Below are positions 26,300 through 35,363 of a stretch of DNA of 64,000 nt, piece after piece. Origin of the DNA: Brachybacterium avium (GTDB lineage Bacteria > Actinomycetota > Actinomycetes > Actinomycetales > Dermabacteraceae); contig NZ_CP022316.1 in NCBI RefSeq assembly GCF_002216795.1, positions 124,001-188,000 of the forward strand, read 5' to 3'. The position numbers and the translations under genes were made by a program. Each line of letters starts with the position of its first letter. Position 1 is the stretch's first letter. A model generated the notes under the pieces. The model was not told where the DNA came from, did not search any database, and saw only the letters and a list, made by a program, of their open reading frames with translations.

Positions 26300-27459
26300 C
26301 AGTTCGCCGCCTCCCAGGCCTGCCATTCCTTGACGTTCTCCTCGTGCTCCGCCCAGGTGGCCGCGAACTTCGTCTCCCCGGAGTCCGTGTTCACGCTGAC
26401 GAAGTACAGCCAGTCGCCCGCCGGCGGGTCGACGGCGGCATCCAGCGCGTTCGCTCCCGGGGCGGCGATCGGACCGGGCGGCAGTCCCGTGTGGCGGTAG
26501 GTGTTGTACGGGTTGTCGGAGGCGCGCTCCTCATCAGAGGTCGCGACGCTCCCGGACTTCCCGGCCGCGTAATGGACGGTGGAGTCGAACTGCAGCTTCA
26601 TCGGGGTGCCGTCTGCCTCCCCCGCGCCTTCGAGCCGGTTCTCGATGGTGCGCACGACCTTCCCGTAGTCCTCGGTCCGGCGCACCTCCATCTCCGCGAG
26701 CGAGGCGATGGTCAGGGTCCGGTGCCACTGGTCCTCGGGGATCTCCCGCGCGGTGAGCTGCTCCTCCATCCGCCCCCACATCATCGCGATGATGTCCTCG
26801 GCGGTCTGGTCCTCGTAGATGTCGTAGCGGCCCGGCCAGAGGTATCCCTCCAGAGTGCCGGCCTCGTTCTCGGGGATGCCGTAGGAGGTGTAGTCCTCCG
26901 CCGCGGTCTCGAAGTCCTCCACGGGGATGTCGGTCGCGGCGGAGAGCTGCTCCCAGATCTGGGTGAGCCGTCTCCCCTCGGGGATGATGACCCGGTGGCC
27001 GGCCAGGTTCGCGGGATCCATCAGCGCGTTGAGCGCTTCGGCCGAGGTCATCTCGAGCTGGAGCGAGTAGATGCCGGGTTCGATCTGGGCGGCGTCGGGC
27101 GTGCTGCTGAAGAGGCTCACGAACGGCCCGGTGGACTTGATGACCCCCTCCTCCACCAGCGTGCTCGCGATGTCTGCCCCGGTATCGCCCTCGGCGACCT
27201 CGACTGCGGCGTCGCCGTGGCCGGGTCCTTCGAACTCGGATGCCTCGTCCTCGACGCTGACGTTGGAGGTGACCCAGCGATATCCCTCGAACCCTCCGTA
27301 GGCGAGACCTCCCAGGACCAGCAGCACCAGCAGCGCCGGCAGCGCACGCCGTAGGATCCCACCCCGTCGCGGAGCTCTGCGCCGACCATGCCGGGTGGAC
27401 GGCTTGGTCTCGCTCTGCGTCTGCGCGAGCTCGTCGAAGGAGAGGTCCTCGTCGTCCAT
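26299..27459 (-). CDS. mltG: Endolytic murein transglycosylase MltG
   Basis: Cuts nascent peptidoglycan and is thought to release or terminate new glycan strands. The 386 residues have a basic cytoplasmic N-tail, one membrane helix (about 37-55), a LysM-like region and the YceG catalytic domain. Motifs are IPEGRRLTQIWEQL, LEGYLWPGRYDIY, the catalytic-glutamate segment SLAEMEVRRTEDYGKVV with IENRLE, and YNTYRHTGLPPGPIAAPG near the end. It overlaps ruvX and aroE by a few bases on each side. Confidence 0.94.
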   Translation of the reverse strand: MDDEDLSFDELAQTQSETKPSTRHGRRRAPRRGGILRRALPALLVLLVLGGLAYGGFEGYRWVTSNVSVEDEASEFEGPGHGDAAVEVAEGDTGADIASTLVEEGVIKSTGPFVSLFSSTPDAAQIEPGIYSLQLEMTSAEALNALMDPANLAGHRVIIPEGRRLTQIWEQLSAATDIPVEDFETAAEDYTSYGIPENEAGTLEGYLWPGRYDIYEDQTAEDIIAMMWGRMEEQLTAREIPEDQWHRTLTIASLAEMEVRRTEDYGKVVRTIENRLEGAGEADGTPMKLQFDSTVHYAAGKSGSVATSDEERASDNPYNTYRHTGLPPGPIAAPGANALDAAVDPPAGDWLYFVSVNTDSGETKFAATWAEHEENVKEWQAWEAAN

Positions 27460-28010
27460 CAGGCGTCCTCCTGTGTCGGGTCCTGGGCCGGCGCGGGCTC
27501 GGCCGGTGCGACCTCGACCCTCTCGCCGGCGCGGGTGCCGGTGGACCGCTCGGTATCCAGCGCCTGCTGGAGGATCATCACGGCGGCGACCTGATCCACG
27601 ACCTGGCGGTGCTTGCGGCCCTTGCGGCCCGAGCTGTGCAGCGCCTTGTGCGCCGAGACGGTGGTCAGTCGCTCATCGATGAGCCTGACCTCGATGCTCG
27701 GTGAGTCACCGGCGAGCGATTCGGTGAGCTCCTGGGAGAAGTCCCGTGCCTTCTGGGCGGCAGCGCCCTCGGAGCCGTTCAGGGACCTCGGAAGCCCCAC
27801 CATGATGACACGGGCCTCCGCCCCGCGCGCCTCCTGCACGACACGCCCGACGGCGGTGTCACGCTCGAGCGTTTCGACGGGGGTCGCGATCATCCCGTCC
27901 AGATCACTGCGCGCGAGGCCGACGCGGACATCGCCCACATCGACCCCGAGCCGGACTCCCCGGGGCAGGCCCGGGGAGTCCTCAGCCGGCTCGCCGCTGT
28001 ACTGGCTCAT
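27459..28010 (-). CDS. ruvX: Holliday junction resolvase-like protein, YqgF/RuvX family
   Basis: A 183-residue RNase H-fold protein; the family is implicated in rRNA 5'-end maturation and was once proposed to resolve Holliday junctions. It shows RLGVDVGDVRVGLARSD (first acidic site), VIMVGLPRSLNGSEG and the C-terminal IDERLTTVSAHKAL with acidic residues. The last 25 residues are a Pro/Ala-rich tail. The ATG overlaps the alaS stop by four bases. Confidence 0.93.
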   Translation of the reverse strand: MSQYSGEPAEDSPGLPRGVRLGVDVGDVRVGLARSDLDGMIATPVETLERDTAVGRVVQEARGAEARVIMVGLPRSLNGSEGAAAQKARDFSQELTESLAGDSPSIEVRLIDERLTTVSAHKALHSSGRKGRKHRQVVDQVAAVMILQQALDTERSTGTRAGERVEVAPAEPAPAQDPTQEDA

Positions 28011-30715
28011 GCAGTCCGAGCCGTCTCGATCGCCTCGCGCACCGCGGAGAGCGCCGAGGGAATGCGAGCGGGCTCGCCGCCGCCGCCCTGGGCCAGGTCG
28101 GGCTTGCCGCCGCCGCGGCCTCCCATGGCCTCGGCGGCCCCGCGGAGGATCGTGCCCGCTGCCAGGCCCCGCTCGCGGGCCGCCGCATTGGTGGCGATCA
28201 CGAGCGCGGCACGGCCGCCTTCGTGGCCGGCGACCGCGACGGTGACCGGCCTGTCCTCGCCGAGCCTGCTGCGCAGGTCCAGAGCGAGGGTGCGCAGGTC
28301 ACCGGCGGCGACGCCCTCACCGGCATCATGGGCGAGCAGACGCACGCCGTCGACGTCGCTCGCGGTCTCCACCAGCGTGCCGGCCTCGGCCTGGAGCTGT
28401 TGCCCGCGCATCGCGGCCAGCTGCTTCTCCATGTCCTTCATCTTCTGGGTGAGGGAGCGGACCCGCTCGGGCAGATCCTCGGCCGCACCGACCTTCAGCA
28501 GCTCCGACAGCTGCGAGACCAGCGCATGCTCCTTGGCCTGATGGCGATAGGCCGACAGCCCGACCAGCGCGTCCACGCGCCGCACACCGCTGCCGATCGA
28601 GGCCTCGCCCATCAGCTGGACGGTGCCGATCGCGCCGGTGCTGTCGACATGGGTCCCGCCGCACAGCTCGCGCGACCAGTCCCCACCGATCGAGACCACC
28701 CGGACGATATCGCCGTACTTCTCGCCGAACAGGGCCTGCGCGCCGAGCGCCCGGGCCTCGTCGATCGGCATCTGCTGGTCGGTGACGGCCAGCTCGTCCT
28801 GCAGCAGCGTGTTCACCCGGCCCTCGATCTGCTCGAGCACCGATTTCGGCACCGCCTGGCCGTAGCGGAAGTCGAAGCGCATCCGGCCCGGGGAGTTCTC
28901 GGAGCCGGCCTGGGTGGCGTGGGTGCCGAGCTCCTCGCGCAGGGACTCGTGGACCATGTGGGTCGCGGTGTGCGCCCGGGCGATCGCCCCGCGGCGCTCC
29001 GCGTCGATGGTCGCGATCGCGGCGGTGCCGCGGGTCAGGTCGCCCTCGACCAGGCGGCCGCGGTGCACGATCAGGCCGCGCACGGGCTTCTGCACGTCGT
29101 CGACCTCGATCAGGCCGCCGCCGGTGAGGGAGATCTGGCCCTGGTCAGCGAGCTGACCACCGGCTTCGGCATAGAACGGGGTCGAGGCCAGCACCACCTC
29201 CACCTGGGCGGGCGCCTGGACGGAGTCGACCAGTGCGCCATCCACCAGGACGGACTCGACAGTGGTGGCGACGGTCGCCTCGGTATAGCCGAGGAAGGGC
29301 ACCTCGCCTCCGCGCTGGCTGAGCAGGCGGTTGTAGATCGCGGTATCCGTGTGCCCGGCCTTCTTCGCCGCGGCATCGGCCCGCGCCCGCTCCCGCTGCT
29401 CCTGCATGGCGCTGCGGAAGGCATCGGCATCCACCTGGAGCCCGACCTCGCTGGCCATCTCCATCGTGAGGTCGATGGGGAAGCCATAGGTGTCGTGGAG
29501 ACGGAAGGCATCCTCACCGGGCAGCACACGGCCGCCCTCCTGCTTCACCGCGCCGACGACGCCGTCGAAGATCGTGGTGCCGGTCTCGAGGGTGCGGCGG
29601 AAGGCCTCCTCCTCGGCGTAGACGATCTCGCTGATACGGCCGAAGTCGTCGGCGAGCTCCGGATAGGACTCCACCATCTGGGACTTCGAGATCGGCAGCA
29701 GCGCAGGCATGGAACGCTCCGCGTAGCCCAGCAGCCGCATCGAGCGCACGGCACGACGGATCAGGCGTCGCAGCACATAGCCGCGGCCCTCATTGCCGGG
29801 ACGGACCCCGTCGGCCACCAGCATCAGGGCGCTGCGCACGTGGTCGCCGATGATGCGCAGGTGCACGTCATCCTCGCCATCGGCGCCGTAGACACGACCG
29901 GAGAGCTCCTGAGCCTTCTCGATGACCGGGAAGATCTGGTCGATCTCGTACATGTTGTCCACGCCCTGGAGCAGATAGGCGACGCGCTCCACTCCGAGGC
30001 CGGTGTCGATCGACTTCTGGTCGAGCTCCCCGAGCAGGGGGTAGTCCTTGCCCTTGCCCTCACCGCGCAGGTACTGGTCGAAGACCAGGTTCCAGATCTC
30101 GATGTAGCGGTCTTCTGCCTTCTCGTCACCCGGCCATTCGGGGACGGTGCCGGTCACGGCATCGGGGCCGTACTCCGCGCCCCGGTCGTAGTGCCACTCA
30201 CCGCACGGCCCCGCCGGGCCGGGCTGACCGGTGTCCCAGAAGATCTCCTCGCGCGGAAGTCGCACCACCCGGAGCGGGTCCAGCCCGACGACCTCGGTGA
30301 TGTGGCGGTAGGACTCCTCGTCGTGCTCCCACACGGTGAACCACAGCCGTTCGGGGTCGAAGCCGAGACCGCCCTGGTCCTGAGCCGTCGTGAGGAACTC
30401 CCAGGAGTAGTCGATCGCACCGGTCTTGAAGTAGTCCCCGAAGGAGAAGTTCCCGGCCATCTGGAAGAAGGTGCCGTGGCGCGTGGTGCGGCCGACGTTC
30501 TCGATGTCGTTGGTCCGGATGCACTTCTGGACGCTCACCGCCCGGGGGTACGGGGCCTTCTCGGTGCCGACGATGTACGGGATGAAGGGCACCATCCCGG
30601 CGATCGTGAACAGGATCGAGGGATCGGAGGACACCAGCGAGGCGCTGGGCACGATCTCATGATCCTTCTTCGCGAAGAAGTCGAGCCAGCGGCGGTGGAT
30701 CTCGGAGGTGCGCAT
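28007..30715 (-). CDS. alaS: Alanyl-tRNA synthetase
   Basis: Charges tRNA-Ala. At 902 residues it is full length: an N-terminal class II aminoacylation domain (RTSEIHRRWLDFFAKKDHEI; FFQMAGNFSFGDYFKTGAI), the tRNA-recognition domain, an editing domain with the zinc-type motifs HTATHMVHESLRE and ELCGGTHVDSTG, and the C-terminal coiled coil and C-Ala domain (GGRGGGKPDLAQGGG). It overlaps ruvX. It lies 153 bp downstream of rpsD, behind a hairpin terminator, and a TACCCT inside that hairpin could serve as an alaS -10. No T-box-like leader was recognised. Confidence 0.97.
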   Translation of the reverse strand: MRTSEIHRRWLDFFAKKDHEIVPSASLVSSDPSILFTIAGMVPFIPYIVGTEKAPYPRAVSVQKCIRTNDIENVGRTTRHGTFFQMAGNFSFGDYFKTGAIDYSWEFLTTAQDQGGLGFDPERLWFTVWEHDEESYRHITEVVGLDPLRVVRLPREEIFWDTGQPGPAGPCGEWHYDRGAEYGPDAVTGTVPEWPGDEKAEDRYIEIWNLVFDQYLRGEGKGKDYPLLGELDQKSIDTGLGVERVAYLLQGVDNMYEIDQIFPVIEKAQELSGRVYGADGEDDVHLRIIGDHVRSALMLVADGVRPGNEGRGYVLRRLIRRAVRSMRLLGYAERSMPALLPISKSQMVESYPELADDFGRISEIVYAEEEAFRRTLETGTTIFDGVVGAVKQEGGRVLPGEDAFRLHDTYGFPIDLTMEMASEVGLQVDADAFRSAMQEQRERARADAAAKKAGHTDTAIYNRLLSQRGGEVPFLGYTEATVATTVESVLVDGALVDSVQAPAQVEVVLASTPFYAEAGGQLADQGQISLTGGGLIEVDDVQKPVRGLIVHRGRLVEGDLTRGTAAIATIDAERRGAIARAHTATHMVHESLREELGTHATQAGSENSPGRMRFDFRYGQAVPKSVLEQIEGRVNTLLQDELAVTDQQMPIDEARALGAQALFGEKYGDIVRVVSIGGDWSRELCGGTHVDSTGAIGTVQLMGEASIGSGVRRVDALVGLSAYRHQAKEHALVSQLSELLKVGAAEDLPERVRSLTQKMKDMEKQLAAMRGQQLQAEAGTLVETASDVDGVRLLAHDAGEGVAAGDLRTLALDLRSRLGEDRPVTVAVAGHEGGRAALVIATNAAARERGLAAGTILRGAAEAMGGRGGGKPDLAQGGGGEPARIPSALSAVREAIETARTA

Positions 30716-30807
30716 GGGAGAGGTGTCCTTCCTGGGGCTGCAGATGGTGCAGCAGCGGCGGAGTGCGAGAGGGACGGAGGTCGAAGGGCCGTCTGTGCGG
30801 ACAAGAA

Positions 30808-30845
30808 GGCCCCGGTCAGGGTACCGGAGTACACCCGCCGGGGCC
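30808..30845 (-). terminator. Rho-independent-like terminator after rpsD
   Basis: GGCCCCGG and CCGGGGCC form an 8-bp stem with further inner pairing (GGTAC/GTACACC region). On the minus strand it is followed by TTCTTGT. It lies 23 bp beyond the rpsD stop. Confidence 0.65.
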
Positions 30846-30868
30846 TGTCGAGCCGCGGTGCTACACGA

Positions 30869-31495
30869 TCAGCGCGCGTAGTACTCCACGACCATCTGCA
30901 CGTCGACGGTCACGGGGACCTCGGCGCGCTTCGGGCGTGCGACGAGCTGGGCCTTCAGCTCGGACAGCTCGACCGAGAGGTACGAGGGGACGGAGGCGAG
31001 CACATCCGAGTTGCCGCCCTCGGCAGCGATCTGGAAGGGCTCCATCGCCTGGGACTTGGGCTTGATCTGGATGGTCTGGCCCGGCTTCACGCGGAAGGAG
31101 GGACGATCCACCAGCTTGCCGTCGACCAGGACATGGCGGTGCACGACGGCCTGGCGGGCCTGCAGGGTGGTGCGGGCGAAGCCGGAGCGGAGGACGAGCG
31201 CGTCCAGACGCATCTCCAGCAGCTCGACCATGCTCTCACCGGTCAGGCCCGGCTCCTTCTTGGCGTCGAGGTACGCACGGTGCATCTGCTTCTCGCGGAT
31301 GCCGTACTGAGCGCGCAGGCGCTGCTTCTCCTTCAGCCGCACGGCGTAGTCGGACTCGGTGCGGCGGCGGGCACGGCCGTGCTCGCCCGGGGGGTACGGG
31401 CGCTTCTCGAAGTACTTGACGGACTTCGGGGTCAGCGGGAGCCCGAGGGCTCGGGAGAGACGCGCCTGACGGCGCGCACGGGTGACGTTGGTCAC
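30869..31495 (-). CDS. rpsD: 30S ribosomal protein S4, zinc-free form
   Basis: Primary 16S rRNA-binding protein of the small subunit. The 208 residues contain the S4 N-terminal domain (ARLSRALGLPLTPKSVKYFE; RPYPPGEHGRARRRTESDYA) and the S4 RNA-binding fold (LEMRLDALVLRSGFARTTLQ; ARQAVVHRHVLVDGKLVDRP), ending VEYYAR. The four N-terminal cysteines of zinc-binding S4 are absent. The GTG start is preceded by AAGAGGT. As in many Micrococcales it sits next to alaS rather than in the alpha operon. Confidence 0.97.
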   Translation of the reverse strand: MTNVTRARRQARLSRALGLPLTPKSVKYFEKRPYPPGEHGRARRRTESDYAVRLKEKQRLRAQYGIREKQMHRAYLDAKKEPGLTGESMVELLEMRLDALVLRSGFARTTLQARQAVVHRHVLVDGKLVDRPSFRVKPGQTIQIKPKSQAMEPFQIAAEGGNSDVLASVPSYLSVELSELKAQLVARPKRAEVPVTVDVQMVVEYYAR

Positions 31496-31643
31496 GAGGT
31501 ATACCTCTTGTTCGCGTGTGGTGAATCCAGTCTTGCAGCCGCGGATTCAGCGGCCCACCTTACCGCAGCCGACCCCTGCGGTCCACGACCGACGGCGCTG
31601 GTCACACGGAACCTCCTGTGCGGTCGCTCACGCCGCACAGAAC

Positions 31644-33029
31644 TCAGCCCGTCGTCGTGCCCGGAGGCCGCGGTCGCAGGATCCCCCGCAGCACCTCGAC
31701 CCGGCGGGCGGTGCGCTCCTCGTGGCCGTGGGTGGTGGGCCGGTAGTAGTCCACCCCGACCAGGTCGTCGGGAGCGTACTGCTGGGCGGCAACGGCATGC
31801 GGCGCATCGTGAGCGTACTGGTACTCGACCCCGTGACCCAGCTTCTTCGCCCCGGCGTAATGGGCATCGCGCAGGTGGGCGGGCACCCCCTGCCCCTTGC
31901 CGGCGCGCACATCGGCGATCGCGGCATCCAGTGCCTTGTAGGAGGCGTTGGACTTGGGTGCGGTGGCGATGTGGACGACGGCCTGGGCCAGGGGGATCCT
32001 GCCCTCGGGCATGCCCAGCATCTGCACGGCCTGCATCGCGGCGACCGCGACCTGCAGGGCAGAGGGATCTGCCATGCCCACCTCCTCGCCGGCGGCGATC
32101 ACCACCCGGCGTGCGATGAAGCGAGGATCCTCCCCCGCCTCGATCATGCGGGCCAGGTAGTGCAGGGCAGCATCCACGTCGCTGCCCCGCATCGATTTGA
32201 TGAACGCGCTGGTGACGTCGTAGTGCTGGTCGCCGGCCCGGTCATAGCGCACGGCGGCACGGTTGACGGCCTGGGCGAGGGTGGCGGCATCGATCTCCGC
32301 GGAGTCCTTCATCAGCGCTGCGGCGGCGGCGGCCTCGAGGGAGGTGAGGATCTTGCGGGCATCCCCGCCGCCCAACCGCAGCAGCGCCTCGCGGGCGTCG
32401 TCGGTGAGAGCCACAGAGTCCTGCAGGCCTCGTTCATCGCTCAGCGCCCGATCCACGAGCGCATCGAGGTCCTCCCGTTCCAGCGGGTCGAGGGTCACCA
32501 TGATCGAGCGCGACAGCAGCGGGGAGATCACGGAGAACGAGGGGTTCTCGGTCGTCGCGGCGATGAGGGTGACCCAGCGGTTCTCGACGCTGGGCAGCAG
32601 GGCATCCTGCTGGGACTTCGAGAATCTGTGCACCTCGTCGACGAACAGGACGGTCTCGCGTCCGATGGTCCGCAGGCGGGAGCGCGCCTGGTCCACGACC
32701 TCGCGGATGTCCTTGACCCCGGCGAGCACCGCGGAGACCTCCACGAACTCGCGATCGCCGGACTGCGCCACCACGTAGGCCAAAGTGGTCTTCCCGGTGC
32801 CGGGCGGGCCCCACAGGATGACGGAGGCGGGCGCGGTGCGGGAGTCGTCGGTGGAAACGAGCCGCCGCAGGGGGCTGCCCGGTTCGAGGGCGGAGTGCTG
32901 CCCCACGACCTCCTCGAGCGTGCGCGGGCGCATCCGCACCGCGAGCGGGGCCCGGTGGTCCCGGTTGCGGTCCGACAGGGTGCGCGGCGCCGGCGCGTCA
33001 CCGCTGAGGGAGAAGAGATCCTCGTCCAT
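31644..33029 (-). CDS. rarA: Replication-associated recombination protein A (MgsA/RarA AAA ATPase)
   Basis: A clamp-loader-related AAA ATPase acting at stalled replication forks. The 461 residues show RPRTLEEVVGQHSALE, Walker A GPPGTGKTTLAYVVA, Walker B VLFVDEVHRFSKSQQDALLP, sensor TTENPSFSVISPLLSR and the C-terminal tetramerisation domain (KSMRGSDVDAALHYLARMIE; DPSALQVAVAAMQAV). Start ATG 33029 (MDEDLFSL) is fixed by a TACCCT exactly six bases upstream; an in-frame ATG at 33101 would add 24 residues with no family similarity. Confidence 0.95.
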   Translation of the reverse strand: MDEDLFSLSGDAPAPRTLSDRNRDHRAPLAVRMRPRTLEEVVGQHSALEPGSPLRRLVSTDDSRTAPASVILWGPPGTGKTTLAYVVAQSGDREFVEVSAVLAGVKDIREVVDQARSRLRTIGRETVLFVDEVHRFSKSQQDALLPSVENRWVTLIAATTENPSFSVISPLLSRSIMVTLDPLEREDLDALVDRALSDERGLQDSVALTDDAREALLRLGGGDARKILTSLEAAAAAALMKDSAEIDAATLAQAVNRAAVRYDRAGDQHYDVTSAFIKSMRGSDVDAALHYLARMIEAGEDPRFIARRVVIAAGEEVGMADPSALQVAVAAMQAVQMLGMPEGRIPLAQAVVHIATAPKSNASYKALDAAIADVRAGKGQGVPAHLRDAHYAGAKKLGHGVEYQYAHDAPHAVAAQQYAPDDLVGVDYYRPTTHGHEERTARRVEVLRGILRPRPPGTTTG

Positions 33030-33041
33030 CCCCTCAGGGTA
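33027..33041 (-). promoter_or_regulatory. Leaderless promoter of rarA
   Basis: TACCCT (33041-33036), six bases, ATG (33029). Confidence 0.65.
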
Positions 33042-33144
33042 GGCGGGTTCCCTGACGGCCCGCGTCGCGACCCCGACGCACCCGCTGCGTGCGGCCGGCA
33101 ACGGCCCCGAGGCAAGGGGGCTGCCCCGGAGAGCCCATCACCCG

Positions 33145-34896
33145 TCAGAAGGGTGGCGGGCCCAGATCTTTCCAGGGTTCCGGGGGATTCTCGGGCTCCT
33201 TCGGTGGGCGAGGGCATCCCCGTCGCAGCAAGGGAGGTTCCCAGCAGAAGTACTCGGGCAGCGGCTTCTCTGTGAGCTCCGTCGGTTCTTCGGGAGTGGG
33301 CACCTGACCTGGGTCGCTGGGGCCAGGGGGTTCGGGTCCGGCTGATTCGGGCTCTGCTGTTTCGGGTTCTGCCGGCACCGGCTCGGTGACCGGTTCTGTG
33401 ACTGGCAATGTGACCGGATCCCCGGCGTGGGTGCCGCGGAGGTAGCAGGTCCAGGCGTGTTCGAGGTCCTCGACGATCTGGAGGCTCGCGGTGTCGAGGT
33501 CGTCGATCACGGTGACGATGTCGCCGTCACGGCCGACGGCCCAGCGGGTGCGGCCGGGCTCGGTGACGGCGGTGGGGAGCCGGGTGGGATCCAGCAGGCC
33601 GGCTGTCTTGTCCAGATGGTGCTGCCAGCACAGCAGGTGGAGGTTCTCGATCTCGGTGAGGGCTCCCGCATCGGCGCTGCCGCGCCGGCATTCCTCGATG
33701 TGATCGCACTCAGAGGCCCAAGAGGTGAGCCGGGTGCATCCCGGCACCGCGCACATGCTGTTGCGCAGCCGGAGATGTTCGAGCATCGCCGCGGAGGGCT
33801 GGTACTTCTGGGCAGGCAGCGGCAGGAAAGCACCACTGGTGGGATCGGTCAGCACGCGATACCAGGCCTCGCTGCTGCCGGCGAGGGAGCGCGCCATCGA
33901 CGGTGGCAACGGGATGGTGCCCTCGAGACTGCCCGGTTCATCAGAGGCACCGAGGAGGGTGAGGGCGGGGACCGTGATGTTCAGCCGGAACCTTCCGGCA
34001 GGGACGGAGACCCCATCGAGGTCCAGCGCCGCCGAGCTCATCAGCGCGAAGCGCAGCTCGGTCAGAGGCGTGGCCTTCCCCGAGGCCAGGACGAGCCCGT
34101 CCGGATCGCGCGGAATCGGGGTGCCCTCGCGCAGTGCGGTGCGCTGGGCGGTCTGGACCGCTCGGGCGGACTCGTCCACCTGCTTCCACTGCGCGAGGAT
34201 GACGGGGATCGGACCGCTGATCTGCATGGTCCCCATCCCGGGCTCGATACTCGGCAACAGCTCGACGCTGCGGGTGAGACTATCGAGGGGATCAGGGCGA
34301 TCCTCACGCTGCTGGAGCAGGGTGATGAGCTTCTTCAACAGAGTGAAGAAACGTTCCGGACTGATATCCGGGGACCACGCGGCAACGGCGATATCCAGAT
34401 CCTTGCGAGAACTGTCCCGCAGCGATCGCGAGGATTTCAGCATCTTCTGGAACCAGCTGGACGGCAGGGCCCCGGACTCCAGAGCAGCGAGGCAACGCGG
34501 AAACAGATGCACGGCCTGATAGGCATCACGAAGATGCCAGCGGGCGGCACCGGTGGTGACCCGCAGGGCGAGACCGGCGCGCGTGGCATCGACGGCTTCG
34601 ACCTCCGCGGCTTCCTCGTACTCCCCGTCATGGTCGTAGAGTTCGGCCAGGGCACGATGCTTCTCGGCCAAGCAACGGGCCTCCTGCTTCTCCACATCCC
34701 ACACACGCTGGGTCGCGGCGCTGAGCTGGGGATCGTCCATACTGTGGACGCGCAGGGGAAGGCTGCTGCGGGTGAGCTCCCGGCGCGCGGTGACGTCCCG
34801 CAGGTGCGAGGGCAGGGAAGCGAGAAACGCCGCCTCGGCAGCCTCGTCGCGATCGCCCGCGTCGAACGGCGGCGGCTGCTCCTCGATCGCGCTCAC
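33145..34896 (-). CDS. HNH endonuclease signature protein with DUF222 domain
   Basis: A 583-residue protein of the DUF222-HNH family common in actinobacteria (relatives include the mycobacterial 13E12-type proteins). DUF222 covers about residues 60-360. The HNH motif follows (CAVPGCTRLTSWASECDHIE; then NLHLLCWQHHLDKTAG, about 390-440) with Cys pair and His residues intact. The C-terminal 90 residues are Pro/Glu/Thr-rich (TEPVTEPVPAEPETAEPESA) and likely disordered. GTG start with a GGGAGGTG ribosome site. Its target and biological role are unknown; family members are multi-copy in some genomes and may be mobile. Confidence 0.9.
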   Translation of the reverse strand: MSAIEEQPPPFDAGDRDEAAEAAFLASLPSHLRDVTARRELTRSSLPLRVHSMDDPQLSAATQRVWDVEKQEARCLAEKHRALAELYDHDGEYEEAAEVEAVDATRAGLALRVTTGAARWHLRDAYQAVHLFPRCLAALESGALPSSWFQKMLKSSRSLRDSSRKDLDIAVAAWSPDISPERFFTLLKKLITLLQQREDRPDPLDSLTRSVELLPSIEPGMGTMQISGPIPVILAQWKQVDESARAVQTAQRTALREGTPIPRDPDGLVLASGKATPLTELRFALMSSAALDLDGVSVPAGRFRLNITVPALTLLGASDEPGSLEGTIPLPPSMARSLAGSSEAWYRVLTDPTSGAFLPLPAQKYQPSAAMLEHLRLRNSMCAVPGCTRLTSWASECDHIEECRRGSADAGALTEIENLHLLCWQHHLDKTAGLLDPTRLPTAVTEPGRTRWAVGRDGDIVTVIDDLDTASLQIVEDLEHAWTCYLRGTHAGDPVTLPVTEPVTEPVPAEPETAEPESAGPEPPGPSDPGQVPTPEEPTELTEKPLPEYFCWEPPLLRRGCPRPPKEPENPPEPWKDLGPPPF

Positions 34897-34982
34897 GCCC
34901 CGTCACCTCCCGACAACCACTCACGGGCACACCGTCCGAACGGACCATGGACGACGGGCTCCTCCGCCCGTCCGATACCCCG

Positions 34983-35011
34983 ATTTTAGCGAGATACCCC
35001 GACAGTCGAAA
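34983..35011 (-). promoter_or_regulatory. Promoter of the DUF222/HNH gene
   Basis: -10 TAAAAT (34988-34983) and a weak -35 TTTCGA (35011-35006) separated by 17 bp, about 90 bp upstream of the GTG start. Confidence 0.5.
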
Positions 35012-35025
35012 GAGATGGCGCCGAT

Positions 35026-35136
35026 TGTGGATAACAGGGACCGTATCGATTGTGGATAACCGGACCGCGCCATGCACAAAGGCTCTCGACGAGGCCTCAG
35101 AGACGTTCTTTCCTCCACACAGAATGGTTATCCACA
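35026..35136. promoter_or_regulatory. Cluster of three perfect DnaA boxes
   Basis: TTATCCACA occurs three times: minus strand at 35026-35034 and 35051-35059, plus strand at 35128-35136. The first two lie in an exact 13-bp direct repeat (GATTGTGGATAAC at 35023 and 35048, period 25 bp). The nearest box is 15 bp upstream of the HNH gene's -35 element. No dnaA or dnaN gene is nearby, so this is not the canonical origin. Confidence 0.6.
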
Positions 35137-35363
35137 ATGCACAGGTCGCGGCGGAAAGATAGGGGTGCGGGGCGCGGCCACGCACACAGAGAGCCGCCCG
35201 CCGCCGGTTCACCGAGCCGGAGGTTCTTGGGTGAGTATCCAGAACAGCTCTGCACCCTCGCCAGCTCCCGAGCTTCCGCGTGCGTGTGCAGACGCGCTCT
35301 CGGACATCCTCGGCCAGGCCCGATGCGACACCGAGAGCCCCACCGTCAGCCCACCAGCTCGAG
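35137..35363. other. Intergenic region with no recognised feature
   Basis: This is the remainder of the 467-bp gap between the HNH gene and pyrD. Short open frames here have no ribosome sites or recognisable domains; nothing further was seen. Confidence 0.5.

Noticed and set aside
30716..30868. T-box or other riboswitch in the alaS leader
   Set aside because: Apart from the rpsD terminator hairpin I see no specifier loop, T-box sequence or antiterminator.
35026..35136. Chromosomal replication origin
   Set aside because: There are DnaA boxes but no dnaA, dnaN, recF or gyrase genes, and only three boxes without an AT-rich unwinding region of usual size.
34628..35212. Upstream extension or second gene over the start of the HNH gene
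   Set aside because: No ribosome site, no domain, and it crosses the HNH promoter and DnaA boxes.
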